Below are positions 1 to 13,588 of a DNA stretch of 64,000 bases, in pieces. How positions within the stretch are numbered: the stretch's first letter is position 1; each line of letters opens with the position of its first letter. Position numbers and translations under genes: made by a program. The DNA is taken from assembly GCF_964204865.1 (NCBI RefSeq), contig NC_135255.1, forward strand, positions 7,531,135 through 7,595,134, read 5' to 3'. This DNA is from Styela clava. Lineage: Eukaryota; Chordata; Ascidiacea; Stolidobranchia; Styelidae. The notes beneath the pieces were generated by a model. That model made no database searches, had not been told where the DNA came from, and saw only the letters and a list, made by a program, of their open reading frames with translations.

Positions 1-1131
<1,131 letters not shown>

Positions 1132-1144
1132 TGTGATAAGAACT

Positions 1145-1150
1145 AATAAA
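1145..1150 (+). promoter_or_regulatory. RPL30 polyadenylation signal
   Basis: A canonical AATAAA lies 14 bases after the RPL30 stop codon. Such a short 3' UTR is usual for ribosomal protein genes. Confidence 0.6.
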
Positions 1151-2975
1151 TATTATATGGTCCATAAATTTGTCTATTTCTCAGTATTTGGGCCAGGCAT
1201 GAACAGAGCTTGTGACTTGATTGATGTATTCTGTTTGTGGATATATCATTTCAAACATTCTATCACATCGTAATTAGCAGTTGAGCATATTAGGTCCTTC
1301 CTTTTGGGTGCAAGTTGATCAGAATACGGGTATCAAGAATGCCTTGTGCTGCCACTACAGTTTAATGTGACCGGGAAAAAAGAACCGAAATCCAGTTAAT
1401 CTTCAGTCGTTGAAATATCATTATTACAAATCACATCTCTATATGTTTCTTTTTGTACATTGATCGATGCCATCGTTTTGTATGAAATGTACTGAGCTTT
1501 TTCAGTGTTTAAAATTTACTGAGACTTAGTTGGCCAGTACTAATGTGTGTTGTGCTGAGTATCTTTTCCGCAAGATTGACAATAGATAGCTCGCCCGAAA
1601 AAATAATCAAAGAGTTTCTAGTCTCCAACTCTTCCGTTGTGGGAGTTCACCGACTTGCAACTGGCTGAGATTTAGTTTATATAAGCTGCTCCTCAAAAAT
1701 TTTAGTTTCTTCCAGACCGCACGGCGACTAACCTCCCTCCTCGGCAAACTGATTAATTCTGCGCCCCCAGTTGGGGAAAGTGATGGTGGCTAAGATATAT
1801 CATGCGATAAGAACGTTAGTAGATAGCTGTTGATGCATTGCCGTGATTGAGTTAAGTGATTTCTGTCATCCAAATGACTTACTCAATTATCTGCCAAGAG
1901 AGACTAAAAAAAAGGAGCAGATTCTCCACGCCGCTGCCAGATTCACATTGTAATGAGGAAGTATGAAATTCTTTAGCTTGTATAATGAATCTGTCACCAA
2001 CAACCAGTTGCGTAGTGAGCGCTGTGGTGACGGGTTTTGCACTCTTTCGTACATGCCCCTATGTGCAGAATTTGGTGAACAGGCAGCAATCCGAGATGTA
2101 AAACGCGTTTACAGTGCCCAAAAGTTAGCTCCAACACAGGGACTGGTGCAATTTAAACAAATCTACATAACTTTGAAAAAAACGCCGAAAAGTTCCAGTG
2201 TTAAAGTTCTGGGGGACTTACCCAGTGCTGTTAAAACTGACCAGGAAGCAACAAATCTCACGACAATTTCTATCCTCAGCCCTCGCACAACCCATTCAGT
2301 CTGCCAGCAATCAAATGCTATATTGGGAATTCCAATGATTAGGCTATTCGAAATTCCAACCATAATTTAAATGCAATAGACTCATATCAGCAGAACCAAC
2401 ACAGAACATGGCATTAAGCGGCATAATATATCTATTTGTTGAAAACACAATCTTCACTTTGATGCGCAGTAGAAGACCAAGGTTCACCAGAACTCCTCCA
2501 CAGTTGAGCTTTATTAAGGAGTGGAGAAACATCAAAAGTTCAACTGCATTTGTCACCTAATCATTAACTATCAATATATAACACAAATATAATGAACGAA
2601 AGTAGATTTTAAATGAATCCATGGTTGAGTAGAGCAAATGGTCCTAAAAGATCAGAACGAAATAACTAATTGCATGAAAAATGAGTTTTCAGTTTCACAC
2701 ATTGAAAAGCTTCAAGTTCAGCTTCCATTAAAAAAACCCAATATTAGGTATGGTAAAATACAAGTTTCCATTTTCATTAAGTTCCACCATTTATATGCTC
2801 TTAAGACAATTTAAAAAATAATGCTTCCATAGGCACCAAGGCACATTAATCTCAAAATTGAGGTTCCAGAATTGTTAAGGGTTCATTAAATATATTTCTG
2901 GTGCTAGGACGATATTTGGTCTGGTCAAATTTTTGTTCTCGTTAGACATGACCTACAGAAAAATATACGACTGCA
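1151..2975. other. Intergenic DNA between RPL30 (+) and PDIA6 (-), convergent genes
   Basis: The 3' ends of two convergent genes face each other here. An open frame of 135 codons at 1963-2370 (+) has no recognisable domain and no supported splice or promoter context, so I do not call it a gene. Nothing else is recognised. Confidence 0.5.
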
Positions 2976-5900
2976 TCACAATTCATCATCCCATTTGAAA
3001 TCACTAAGATCAACTTCTTCTTCTTGAGGTAACTGTAGAAAAAATCAAAACATAGTATGAACGAGAGAAGAAAATGCATCACTGAAATTACAGAGAATAA
3101 ATACATATTTCTGATTTGTAACTCTGTTCAGTTCTGTTGGAAAATATATATACCGGTAAAATGACTAGAATTTTTACATTTTCGGGTCGGGACCTTTTTT
3201 TCCCAACGTATCCTTCACAAATGAAAAACACTCTTGGCAAAAAGTAAGATTAGGATTTACATATTTATCCTATGAAGGGGAAAGCTGATAAGATGGTATA
3301 ATCGTATGGCAAATCACTGCCTCTCGTCCAGTTATACTGTACCAGTACATGTCGGGTATGGGATTAGTTAGTCAGTTATGTTTCAGATGCATGGCCTTGA
3401 CGGTGCAGAAGCCGTAACCGACCAGCGGTTAATTGAACCGCCCTACGAAGGTGAGGAGTCCAGCAATACTCTCAAACATAATTACCCCACACAGCATTCG
3501 AACCGGCGAACCAAAGCAGGGTAAGGGTAATCAAAGGTGCAGTGGCAAGCGTATTCCTGATGTTTAGCATGATGCGGCACACCCCACAATCCTTGATCAA
3601 ACATCCAAAATTACCTAGGGCTTATGCATCCCCCCCTGTAGCTTGTCAAGCCAACATAAATGAACCAACTCGCTTTAGAATCAGTGATCAGCTTTGATAT
3701 ATACCTGTCCATCTTTTCCGTCCCAAGGTGAACAATCCACAACGTTTGGAAGTTGAGAATCAGGTAGAGCGTGAGAATTTCTACCTGCCCTACCGTATGA
3801 AATTCCATTCAAGAAAGATTCAATGCCATCATTGTTAAAAGGTCCAGTAAGAACAGTGTAGAATTTTTTCTTGTCTACAATGACCGCCATTGCCTGTGAG
3901 AAATAAATGAAATATAACCTACACCTAATTATTATTTCACGAAAATAATTTTCTATTCAGATAAGGTGATTAGTTAAATGTTCTGGCTGATAAGACAATT
4001 CAGTATTTTTATGCCACAACAAAGCATGAATAATTGATAGTATCAGATTTGTTATTTTTTGCTGTTTTTTCAGTGTTTGGAGTCATTAAGTTGCATTAAC
4101 AATGGCGCAAATGAATTTCCCTCTCTAAGCCCATATTGGATGGCAGAAACACAGTGCTGTGCTTTGAATGATTGAAAAATCTTATCATACATACAGGGAA
4201 ACCAGATCCACCGATGTTCAAAGCTTTTTCCAAATCTTTTTGTTTTCCAGCTTCAGTCCACACCCATCCCCATTGCTTCTTCTTGAATTTTTCTCCCATA
4301 GTAGTCAACAATTCCAATGCTTCGTTTCTACCTTTAGCACCTAATGGAGAACATTTAACTTTTGTTTATAGTATTCCATGTCAAGAAGAATTAAATATCA
4401 CATTTGCAACTGCAAGAATCCATCAAAGTCGGAATAAATTAGTTTCCCTTATCGTTTCTTAAAGCTAGCTATCGGGCAGAAAGTTAGTTGCACAGAAATA
4501 GTTTAATATCATTCACAAGTCATTTGACATAAAACAGAATACAAAAATTGGTTAAGATTAAGAAATATATTATTTTCATTATCATGAATAAAATACTTGT
4601 GCATAAAACACAACTGAATTCTACTTACCAGTATCAAGAATGTCTGCAAGAAAAGAGATAACACAAAGTTGTTTTCCAATGCAGTTATCTTCTTGCACCT
4701 TTGCGGAGATAAGTTCATCAATCTGAAATAAAATATAAATAAAGTCATTTAATACCGTCCTTTGAACAGAGAAAACATTCAATTTACTACTATAACATGG
4801 CTAATTCAAGCATGATGGAGCATGAATTGGTATTCCATATAAAAACTATTCTCCCTAAACGAGAAAAAAACTTACAGTTGGTGGCTCAACATTTTCTTCA
4901 TAGAGTTCCATAGCTGCACTGAATATAGAAGAACTATCCCTTCCACCTTGAAAATCTTCAGGACTCTCTTTAGCCCCCTTACGAAACACTTTTATAGTTG
5001 GGTAGCCACGAACCTGAACATCAGAATTAAATAAACTCAAACTAAAAATGAGTAGTTTTACAAGATAGGATAGAATATAGCCATGGAGACATGTGTTTTG
5101 GACAATTGAAAAAAGGCCCCAAAAACATTTTGAAAACATGATTTTTTTATATAATAATATTGTAAATTATTTTCTATTTATTCCGCACATTGAGTAATTT
5201 TCAAATACATGATTTTAAGAAAAAAAGACTTGTAAAAAATTCATGTAAAGTTGACGCCCTGACATATGGAAGTAAACAAAAATATTGTTTATCAATATAT
5301 TGGTACACACCCCATATTTATTCCCAAGTGATTGACTAACAGTAGCATCAACTGCACCCATTCGAACTGCATCTCCAACTTCATTTTTCAGTTTGTTAGC
5401 AGCAGCTTTCCACTCTGGTTCTAATCTACAGAATAATCAAGCAGTTCGAATATATGAGCATTTTCATAAATTTATCAATAGGATGTTAAAATTTGTTTAT
5501 AGAATGCATATGTTAACTAAAGGCGCGGCCCCGCAGTTTCTACCAGTTATTTGTATCTGGCCATCTTGTATTAAAGTTGGAAAACCCCTGCTTCACTGTT
5601 CAGATGAGTCTCTTCTAGGAGAAGACAATAAAATAATAGAGTTTATTTTTACCGTTTGCAGTGACCACACCATGGTGCATAAAATTCAACAAGCCAAGGT
5701 TCATCACTGTCCAAAACAAGTTCTTTGAAATTATTATCATTAAGCGTGACAACTGCATTTCCACCACTTTCTTGTCTACCTTTGCCCTGCAAGAAGCATC
5801 ATGAATGATTATGAAAGGCATTCATTTAAAACAAAGCTTGGTATTTTATAATAAAAATGGCACTCACTTGTTCCTGATCATCACCTGCTCCACCACTTTC

Positions 5901-8900
5901 TCTATCTTGGACCATTTTTCTCAAAGCTTGGAAAGCAAAGTCACTAATTTCTTTTTCACTTCTGGCACCTGCAACAAAATTTCAATGTTATGATTCAGTA
6001 TTGAATATAGGATTTATGAAATTTTCTGATAGTGTGAATTTTGTATCCTGAAAACCATATTGGAGCATATGATTTATGAATAACCTATTATTATGATTTA
6101 TGAATATGTAATATAAACATTATAGATAATCACGACTATTTAAATTGTTATTTCAACTATTTAATTTAAATTTTTAATTTAAAATTAAAATTTAATTGAA
6201 TTTTAAATTTCAGTCAGACAGGATTTTTTACACCCCGATCTTAACCAAAAAATATGTCTTATTAAAGATATGAAATTATAACTGTACCTTGATAGTCTGT
6301 TGGTTTATTTTTATTATATCCAAAAACTTTAATAGTTGGGAAGCCTTGGATACCATATGGTCTTCCAACAGAATCATGTGCCGTCATATCTACTGCTCCT
6401 ACATTCGCAACACCCTACAAAAATATTGACTATGATAGTACTACTAGCAACTAGATACTATATATATCATTAATCTAATTAAACATGCATGTATGAATCT
6501 TTCGGATACAGTGATACCTCAGTAGTTGAACCACTCGGCACTAACAATTTGGTAGTCAATCAAAAAATTTGTGTTGAAAATGCTGCCGTACTCAAACATA
6601 AACTCGGGAGCACTAACACCTGAGCCGAGTGCGCGGCCTATTGAGATTACGTTACCAGGCAGAATTTCAACCGTTCAACAAGCATCAGTTCAAGTCAGAA
6701 TTATGACAGGATTAAACATGTAGAGAAACTTTTGTGATTTAGTGTTTTTTTCTTGCCTTTATTAGGCGTTGATTATAGCTCAAAAAAATAGCGATAAAGG
6801 TGTAACCTCCCCCCTTCAATCCTCTAAACATATATTCCTGCCATGTAACCGGTGCTCAAGGGTATCAATAATGATGCAAATCTTTTCATATTTTCAACTT
6901 TTTTATGTTTAATCTTAAATATGTACACATTCAAATAAATATTGTTGTTTAGGTACATGTTTTACTAATATTTTTGGTATTTTGGAATGCATAAGAACAT
7001 ATTAAAATAATAAACATTGTTTCTTAAGCCAAAAAAATCAATATACGAACACCAATCCTGAACGAATTATGTTCGACTACGGAGGTATCACTGTATATGC
7101 CATCTGCAAATCAGGATGCCTGACGTTTTTATTGCAAGACTTGCTCTTATGTGTCAAATAAATTCAGACTAAAGAACGGATATTAGTGAATGTCAGCATT
7201 GATCTGAACTTGAATCTCAGCTGTCCAATGACCCAATTTGTAACATATTCGATATGCCATATTTAAAAATATTATTTAGTTTTGGCCATCTCTCTGTTAT
7301 AAATATCTTCCAACCTTTATGCAAGCAATCTTCCCACACCATGTCAGCTAAAAACTATTAACTATATGCCACACACTTATAATAAATTTTTTTCTCCATG
7401 ATATCGCCACATATTATGCATCAATGATAAGTATGATTCGTGCAAACTATTCAAACAAACAATTAATTACTATTATCTGGGTTGAACTTTCCCAAATGAG
7501 AACAAATTCCAAAAATGAAAAACGCGGGAAAATTTATCAAAGAGTTTCTATTTTTTGAATAATTACCAACCTGGAAAAAAAAAATACCAAAACCTTCAGA
7601 CCATCACCAATTTACACTAGATAGGTTTGTAGCATGACCATTCCCTACCACCACATAAATGCCAAATGTTTGTTATATATATACCATTATAAATTGAACC
7701 CTTGCTTCTGTTATGTCCGAAAGCCATGATTACAGGCACATCAGATGTGGTGACATTATATTTTCTTGCTAACTTTTTTCGCTTATATACGTTTATCGCA
7801 CCCAATCTTACGGCACCCTTTAATTTGTAAAAGTTTTAAATGTATCATTTTGTCAGTGCAGATATAATTTTAATACTGTATATATTGTAGAATTGTCGCT
7901 ATTCAGGGTCACATTTTCAGGCATCGGGGCCATTTTATGCCATCATGTACTTCTTTCAAAAATACATAAGAGTAACATGATTAGTAATCATTTTTCCTGA
8001 AAATTTCTCGTATCTCATTCAGGAATATATTTAGTTAGCATTGTACCAACACAAATGGCAACTCCAACACACAAAAAACATACCTTCAATGTTTTAGCTG
8101 CCTTTTTCCAAGCAGGTACCAACTGTTGACAATGTCCGCACCATGGGGCATAAAATTCAACAAGCCAAAGCTCATCGCTGTCCAAAACTTTTGATTTAAA
8201 ATTTGCTGATGTCAATTCGACAACATCATCACCGCTACTGTATAGTGCACTTGTATATGAAACCAATGCCAGTAAGAAACCTGAAACAAAAATTATCATC
8301 AAGAATACAGAATAAAGTCCAGAACTGTATAAAGAAATTTAATAATAATTTCTGATAGTCACGAGCACTGCAAGCAAAAAAGTCTGTAATTGCGGTTTCA
8401 ATTACATTTATTGCCACCTCTACCATCAGGCAAGCTTGGAATTGATTTGAATGACATGAAAATCTAATCCAGAAATCAAATTGCAGAACAAATTGACTAA
8501 AAATATGGGGTTTCCTGAAGCAAACGCAGTAACTGCTTAAATACCCCCAACACAAATATGGTGTGAAACAGAATGCTGTAAATGCTTAAATAACGCCAAA
8601 CAAAAATGTGATGAGAAAATACAACCCAAAATTTCATTTTTTTCTAAAAAATAAAAGTCTGTCTTGCGCGAACACAATACACTAAACGCATGGGACAAAC
8701 GGAAGGCGGACAACTCGACTCACAAGAGGAAAGATGAGTTGTCCACCTTTTCGACGGGGACATTTTAAGACAATACGGGTTTAATTTCGATCTTTTTACA
8801 TTAAAATTTTTGTTGGGTGTTATTTCAGTATTTGAGCAGCTACAGCGTTCATTTTACATCACATTTTCGTTAGGCGTTACACCCAAAATATGTACCCTAA

Positions 8901-8924
8901 ATACTTACCTAATGCTTTCATCAT
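2976..8924 (-). CDS. PDIA6: Protein disulfide-isomerase A6 (P5), complete, 11 exons
   Basis: ER oxidoreductase that forms and rearranges disulfide bonds in secretory proteins. Exons in coding order: 8909-8924, 8084-8280, 6288-6414, 5868-5968, 5653-5786, 5311-5425, 4876-5013, 4629-4722, 4195-4340, 3705-3893, 2976-3032. All junctions are GT-AG, and the sum is 1314 nt, or 437 aa plus stop (human PDIA6 is about 440). A signal peptide covers residues 1-18 or so ([17 protein letters not shown]). Thioredoxin domain 1 has C53-G-H-C56 in FYAPWCGHC and a GFPTIK cis-proline loop near P97. Domain 2 has C187-G-H-C190 and RGYPTIKVF. The C-terminal b-type domain contains [11 protein letters not shown] and ends in WDDEL, a KDEL-type retrieval signal. 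Exon 1 codes only MMKAL plus one base; the upstream ATG ATG is the only start that supplies the signal peptide in frame. A further exon at 7685-7817 is listed separately. Confidence 0.96.
3245..3580 (-). repeat. tRNA-derived SINE, minus-strand copy
   Basis: Lies in the last PDIA6 introns. Read on the minus strand, it has a tRNA-like head with a B-box (GGTTCGAATGC), followed by TTGCTGGACTCC, GCTGGTCGGTTACGGCTTC and ATACCCGAC, and near its end GGATAAATATGTAA. The same order of blocks occurs on the plus strand at 21110-21430. Boundaries are approximate; no clear target duplication was found. Confidence 0.75.
6509..7093. mobile_element. TA-flanked terminal-inverted-repeat element (pogo/mariner-like MITE)
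   Basis: The left end reads CAGTGATACCTCAGTAGT and the right end is its near-perfect inverse (ACTACGGAGGTATCACTG). TA dinucleotides flank both ends (6507-6508, 7094-7095). Length is 585 bp with no intact ORF, so it is non-autonomous. TA target choice and CAGT ends are typical of the Tc1/mariner-pogo group. It lies in the intron separating the two alternative PDIA6 exons. Confidence 0.8.
7685..7817 (-). CDS. PDIA6: Candidate mutually exclusive alternative exon of PDIA6
   Basis: This intact 133-base exon lies in the intron between PDIA6 exons 2 and 3. It is flanked by an AG acceptor (rc of 7818-7819) and a GTATAT donor. It translates in frame to 44 residues plus one base, starting [10 protein letters not shown] and continuing [20 protein letters not shown] and SIYNG. 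Canonical exon 3 (127 bases) gives [22 protein letters not shown] and TDYQG. Both start in phase 0 and end in phase 1, align end to end and retain the loop proline; their lengths differ by two codons. Either can join exon 2 to exon 4, while inclusion of both would shift the frame. The acceptor's pyrimidine tract is weak. It could instead be a decaying duplicate; expression cannot be judged from sequence. Confidence 0.65.
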
Positions 8925-11100
8925 TGCTATATTTTCAGACCGTCAACACATATATGAAGAGATTATTTAAATGCAGGATTCGTTAAAACAGTAAGAAATT
9001 TGAATAGACAGATTGAAATCAGAAATTTGATCCAAGTTTAGTCAATCACTGAATTATGTTTTGATGAAATCTTCTAAGAAAATTACAAAAAAAAGGATTC
9101 TGAGGTTGCATTACATTATCATACATAAGTCAGTATGGTACGGTAAGTAATCTACATGCAGACATGCTGACATAAAATTTAACTTATGTCAATTCTTTCA
9201 TTGTGTGAACTACTCTGCCATAGCAGGTACCGGTACCGTACCGGTTACCAGACTTCTATACCGTACTCAGTACGGTACCTACTATTAACAATTTCAGTCA
9301 ACATAAATGACTAATGCACACATAATACGAAAGTGAATTTGGAACCACGGTACCGGTATAGTCTACCTAATCACCGACTGCTGGATTGCGACTATCCCCA
9401 CAACCGCATACAGAGGCTACCCTTTTTATTGGTACGGTAATAGATCAATCTCGGTACGCTACTGGTAGACGATACTGGTAGACTAAAACATCAAAACAAA
9501 GTTGCATGAAACCTTCATTTGAAAACCACGGAAACGAATCAACGTTTTCATCTGGTGTGACGCCTGGTTGCACAACTCTGACATCATAATAAAAACTTAC
9601 AATTTGGCGCAATTTAATTGGCTGTCGCAAAAGACCCCGCCCCAGGCAAGGCAATACGAGCACACGTGTCCTAAACGCTGGGACTACAAAATCTTCTCAG
9701 AAAACTTAGCTCGCGGCATTGTTCGATGTTATTTATTAGTCTTCCTGTCAAACAATGAACGACTATTTGAATCATTTAGAAGCTAGTAAAGTTGCGACAG
9801 TAATATTCAATTCGCAAAACTGGGGAACAATGTAGTGTTATAAACTTCTTCAAATAGTGATACTTCTTCAAAGGTTACAGCAATGACATTAACCAATGTC
9901 ATTGTTTAATGTCATTGGTTACAGCATACCTTCTTATCTAACCGTGGGATGGGTATTTTCCCAATCATCAAATTTCCTGTGATATGGCGATTGAAACTTG
10001 CTATCATATCAGACACCAATCCTACCATGTTTAGCATAAAAGTCTCTGTTGATCGCTATACATGCCATTTGAAATTGATAGCCACTGTGTGCATTCGCAA
10101 ATTTGGAAAGGTTGATCCCGTCAAATTGAATATATATAGCGGAACGAATATATATTAGATCCGTTGTCAAATATTTTTAATAAAAATCAGGTTACCTCGC
10201 CGTGCGCGTAGATATTTATATAGTGAGTGTATAGCTTACTTCACTGTTCAAGAAAGCGGTGTCTGATTTCCTTAATTTGTCTGTGGTTGGTCTCAGAAAT
10301 CCTCCCCGTAAAAAATTTAAAGTGAGTTTGTTGTTAAAAATGTGCAATACAAATCGGTTCACTTTATTGTGCACATAGATATTTATCTCATATATGCTTA
10401 TTTCAACCGCAACTAATGAGTCAATCAATTTTAAAGTTTTAGTAATTTAAGATGCAAGTAGTCGCTGAACGCTACCTTCTTTATCAAATTCTTTACAAGC
10501 CTCAGGAGACCAATTATATATATATATCACCAAGTTTTGCTGTCTTATTTTAATTTGTTTTAATTTACACTTCGATGAAAAATGGAAACACTTTATCCCG
10601 CCATTCGAGTCCACCTCCGTACGATCTTCCGCTGATCTTTGCAGCAACCACAGCTAAGGCTTTACCATAGTGCTGGTGCGCAAACATCGCGTCCGTCAAC
10701 CATTGCTATGTTATCATTCTTGTTATTAGTTGACCAGAAGAAAGTCCTGTATAGCACCAATTCAGTACCATAATAAAAGTACCATTAACAGTACCATTTT
10801 TTAAGGTGAGTTCAACACTGAAAGGGAGGACTGTATATTATTGGATTGAAAGAGCTACCAGGAAACTGTCCACATTTTCAGTTACCATTACGGTTGTCAA
10901 CCGTCCTTTATTTCAAAGGACAATCCTTTATTTGAGATTTTTGTCCTTGTCCTTTTTAAGATGATAATTGTCCTTTATTTTTTCCAACATCGTTTTGCCC
11001 GATAGTTATAGTAGGCTACTGTGTTTGATATTGTTCCGTTCCTAAATCGCCTCCGTTTATGTTTTCGAAGCTTTTATTCATTCTTTTTAATTTTGCTTTA
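8925..11100. other. Region upstream of PDIA6, intergenic
   Basis: Contains the PDIA6 5' UTR and promoter on the minus strand, but no TATA box or ER-stress element (CCAAT-N9-CCACG) could be assigned. 9130-9470 is dense in short GTAC/CCGG palindromes. A 36-bp palindromic insert at 9881-9916 is flanked by the direct repeat GGTTACAG. No coding sequence is recognised. Confidence 0.5.
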
Positions 11101-11149
11101 GTCCGGCTCAAATAGCCAAAAAAATATTTATTTCAGCTTGGGACATGGC

Positions 11150-12290
11150 ACAGTTACTTATAATATTGATTTCTTCGAGAATGCAGATGAAGGTGCGGAT
11201 GGAATGTTCACTCGTTTGAAAAACACTTTGAACAATTTATAACTTGATTGGAAAAGAGTTTCTTGTTTAAGTGCTGATAACGCAAATTGCAACTTTGGAG
11301 AAAAACATTCTCTTTATACTAATGTTCGCACACTAAATGATGGTATTATTAGGGCTAACTGCAGTGCACACATTGTACACAATACATTAAAATTTGCTTT
11401 AAGAAATTTGAATGTTGACTTTGAAAATATTGTCTTGAAAATTTACAGTCATGTCTCAATGTCAGCAAAAAGACGAGAAACTCTTATAGAATTTCATATA
11501 TTTGTAAAGACGGAATTTCATAAACTTCTGCGCCATGTACCTACTAGGTGGCTATCTTTGCACCCATGCATCGAATGAACCTTACTTTCTTGGAAAGCTT
11601 TAAGTTCTTATTTTTTGAGCAGACCAGCTGAATGTTCCAAACAATTACTTAAACTTCTTGTGATTGACAATGAGTCAACAGAAGTTTCTCAGCTTATTGG
11701 AATGTATAATATTCTCACAACATGTAATGGAGATATTCAAATTACCTGTTCAAGAACTGGAAAAAATAAAAATTCAACAGCATATGTTTTCATTATTCTT
11801 ACTAAATTAAGAAATAGGTTAAAATCTCAATCTGAGGAAGAATTTTTTGGGCATGATGTTCACCAACTTCTTGCAAATGTGAGTGCTGCTGAAGCTCAAG
11901 AGGCAACTGAGGATTTCAGATTATTTCTCAACTCTGCAATAACGTATTTAGAAAAAAGATTTGATGAAAATTCAACATTTGGAAAATTATCTCTTTTGGA
12001 TAATCTTTCCTCAAAATATTAGACACTTGTAAAGTTGTAAAGCATTTGAAGCTAAAAGACAAACCTCAGTTGAATATGGATGACCTATTTGATGACGTTG
12101 CACTCATTCAAAAATTTTTTGGCAGGTTTCACAGCAATAAACTGTTCACAGAATGCAAAACAACAAGCAGTAAATCACAATCTTGCGTGTGTTAATATTT
12201 TTAAAATAGTTTTATTTGTGCTTCCAATTTTCAGAACCTCAGCTTATTTTGAACGCATTTTAAGTGTAATGTCATCTAATTCAGTGGTTT
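11150..12290 (+). pseudogene. Broken hAT-superfamily transposase
   Basis: A degraded hAT (BED-type/ZBED-like) transposase. Recognisable blocks in order on the plus strand are: SADNANCNFGEKHSLYTN, then GIIRANCSAHIVHNTLKFAL (typical ADNxNxNFGG...CxAHIVHN of the catalytic core), HVPTRWLSLHPCIE followed by a stop codon near 11577, LLSWKALSSYFL in the open frame 11615-12022, and near the C terminus TSAYFERILSVMSSN, which matches the hAT dimerisation segment. Stops and frame changes separate the blocks, so no active enzyme is encoded. Ends and target duplications were not identified. Confidence 0.75.
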
Positions 12291-12600
12291 CAACCTTTCT
12301 ACCATGGCGGACCGGTAAAATTGAATAAAATGTACTCGCGGACCGGCAAAACATTCAAAGGAATGGAACATGATATAATAATATATTATATTTTTGTAAT
12401 AAATGCATTGACGGGCTCTCACCATGTTTCTAGGTAAAAAGGCACACAGAAAACTTAATACAGAAAAAATACTATCAAATAATGTGCCGGCCAAAAATTG
12501 AAACGGGTGGAACATTAATAAAAAAAATAACGTAATATATTTGCGTAATAAAATGTAGTACTAGGCACTCATTATGCGCAAAAAAGACACACCGAAAACA
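12289..12600. repeat. hAT-end fragment with internal tandem duplication
   Basis: Begins with CAGTGGTTTCAACC followed by CATGGCGGACCGG, which resembles a hAT terminal repeat. Two diverged copies of a segment of about 170 bp follow in tandem: each starts GGAACAT..., passes through an AT-rich stretch and ends in CACAC(A/C)GAAAAC. No matching right end was found. Confidence 0.5.
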
Positions 12601-12692
12601 TCACAAATAAAAAACATGTAGCTACATGCCAAATCATGTACAAACACAATTAATTTTAGTGAGAATTTTGCTGCGTGTGTGTACGTATATTT

Positions 12693-12803
12693 ATAGTGAT
12701 TAGTTATCACTACACATAGATTGTTTGTAGATTGGTCTGGTTTGTGTATTGCATCCCCAGGATTGACTGACAACAATTTAGGGTAGTGATAACTAATCAC
12801 TAT
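12693..12803. repeat. Perfect 21-bp inverted repeat with 69-bp loop
   Basis: The arms are 12693-12713 and 12783-12803 and are exact reverse complements; their core is GTGATTAGTTATCAC. Transcripts could fold into a hairpin. Possibly a small inverted-repeat transposon; no target duplication is evident. Confidence 0.7.
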
Positions 12804-13588
12804 ATTTGGTGAGTTGTTCTCAAGTGGATAATTTGGTTTTAACAAGATATTTCGAATTTACGTTATTGGAATATTACTGGAAATTTTTTTTATTTTTACA
12901 TGAGATGGCACCGAAAGGCTATTAAAACTTGAAATTGGGTTTTGAGAAATTGATAATTGATATAACAGGAATAATTAATTCTGTTTTTCGTGAGTTTCTC
13001 ACGAATTGGGCCAATTTGGTTTAGTTTTGTAGTTACATAACAACTAATTGGCTACATATTTAGTAGTTATTGACAAAATATCGTGAAGAAGATACCGTTA
13101 CCTAATAAATTAATCAAACGAATTCTGAATTCTTTTCCCAGTTTCTTTGCCAGGTGCAGCGACAGTGCCTATCTGTTCCTGGTTTTCTTCTGCATAAAAG
13201 AAATTCCAACTCTAAGACTGAAACCTTGTCGCGGTGAGTTGGCTTACAACTGATACCGGTATCAGTCGGCACAAAAAAAATTGAGTATTGACATGTGAAT
13301 CACCTGCCTTCCGGGTATTGACTTCTCATCCCCATTTGTAGCATGATAATTACAGAATCAGGTAGGTAAGCTATTAGTATTATGTATATTAATGTCAACA
13401 ATCTGGTAGCAGGAAATGTGAACTGGTGAAGGTTAAAGCAGGTTATATAGTGTTTCAGAAAAGACGAATCGCTTGTCAGTGTAGATAAGGAGATTTGCCT
13501 CTCTCATATAGTAATATTTAACATTGCACAGTGACTTATGTAATTGCAACTCTTGATTCTGCAGAATATATATATGTTTATTAAGTAA

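Noticed and set aside
1963-2370. Open frame of 135 codons on the plus strand
   Set aside because: No recognisable domain, no splice or promoter context, and antisense frames of similar length overlap it.
5393-5728. Plus-strand ORF of 111 codons
   Set aside because: It is the antisense shadow of PDIA6 exons 5 and 6.
7617-7805. Independent small protein at the alternative PDIA6 exon
   Set aside because: The frame extends beyond the matching splice sites only as noise; the region aligned to thioredoxin stops at the donor.
8925-9700. ER-stress response element in the PDIA6 promoter
   Set aside because: CCACG and ATTGG occur separately, but not with the 9-bp spacing required in either orientation.
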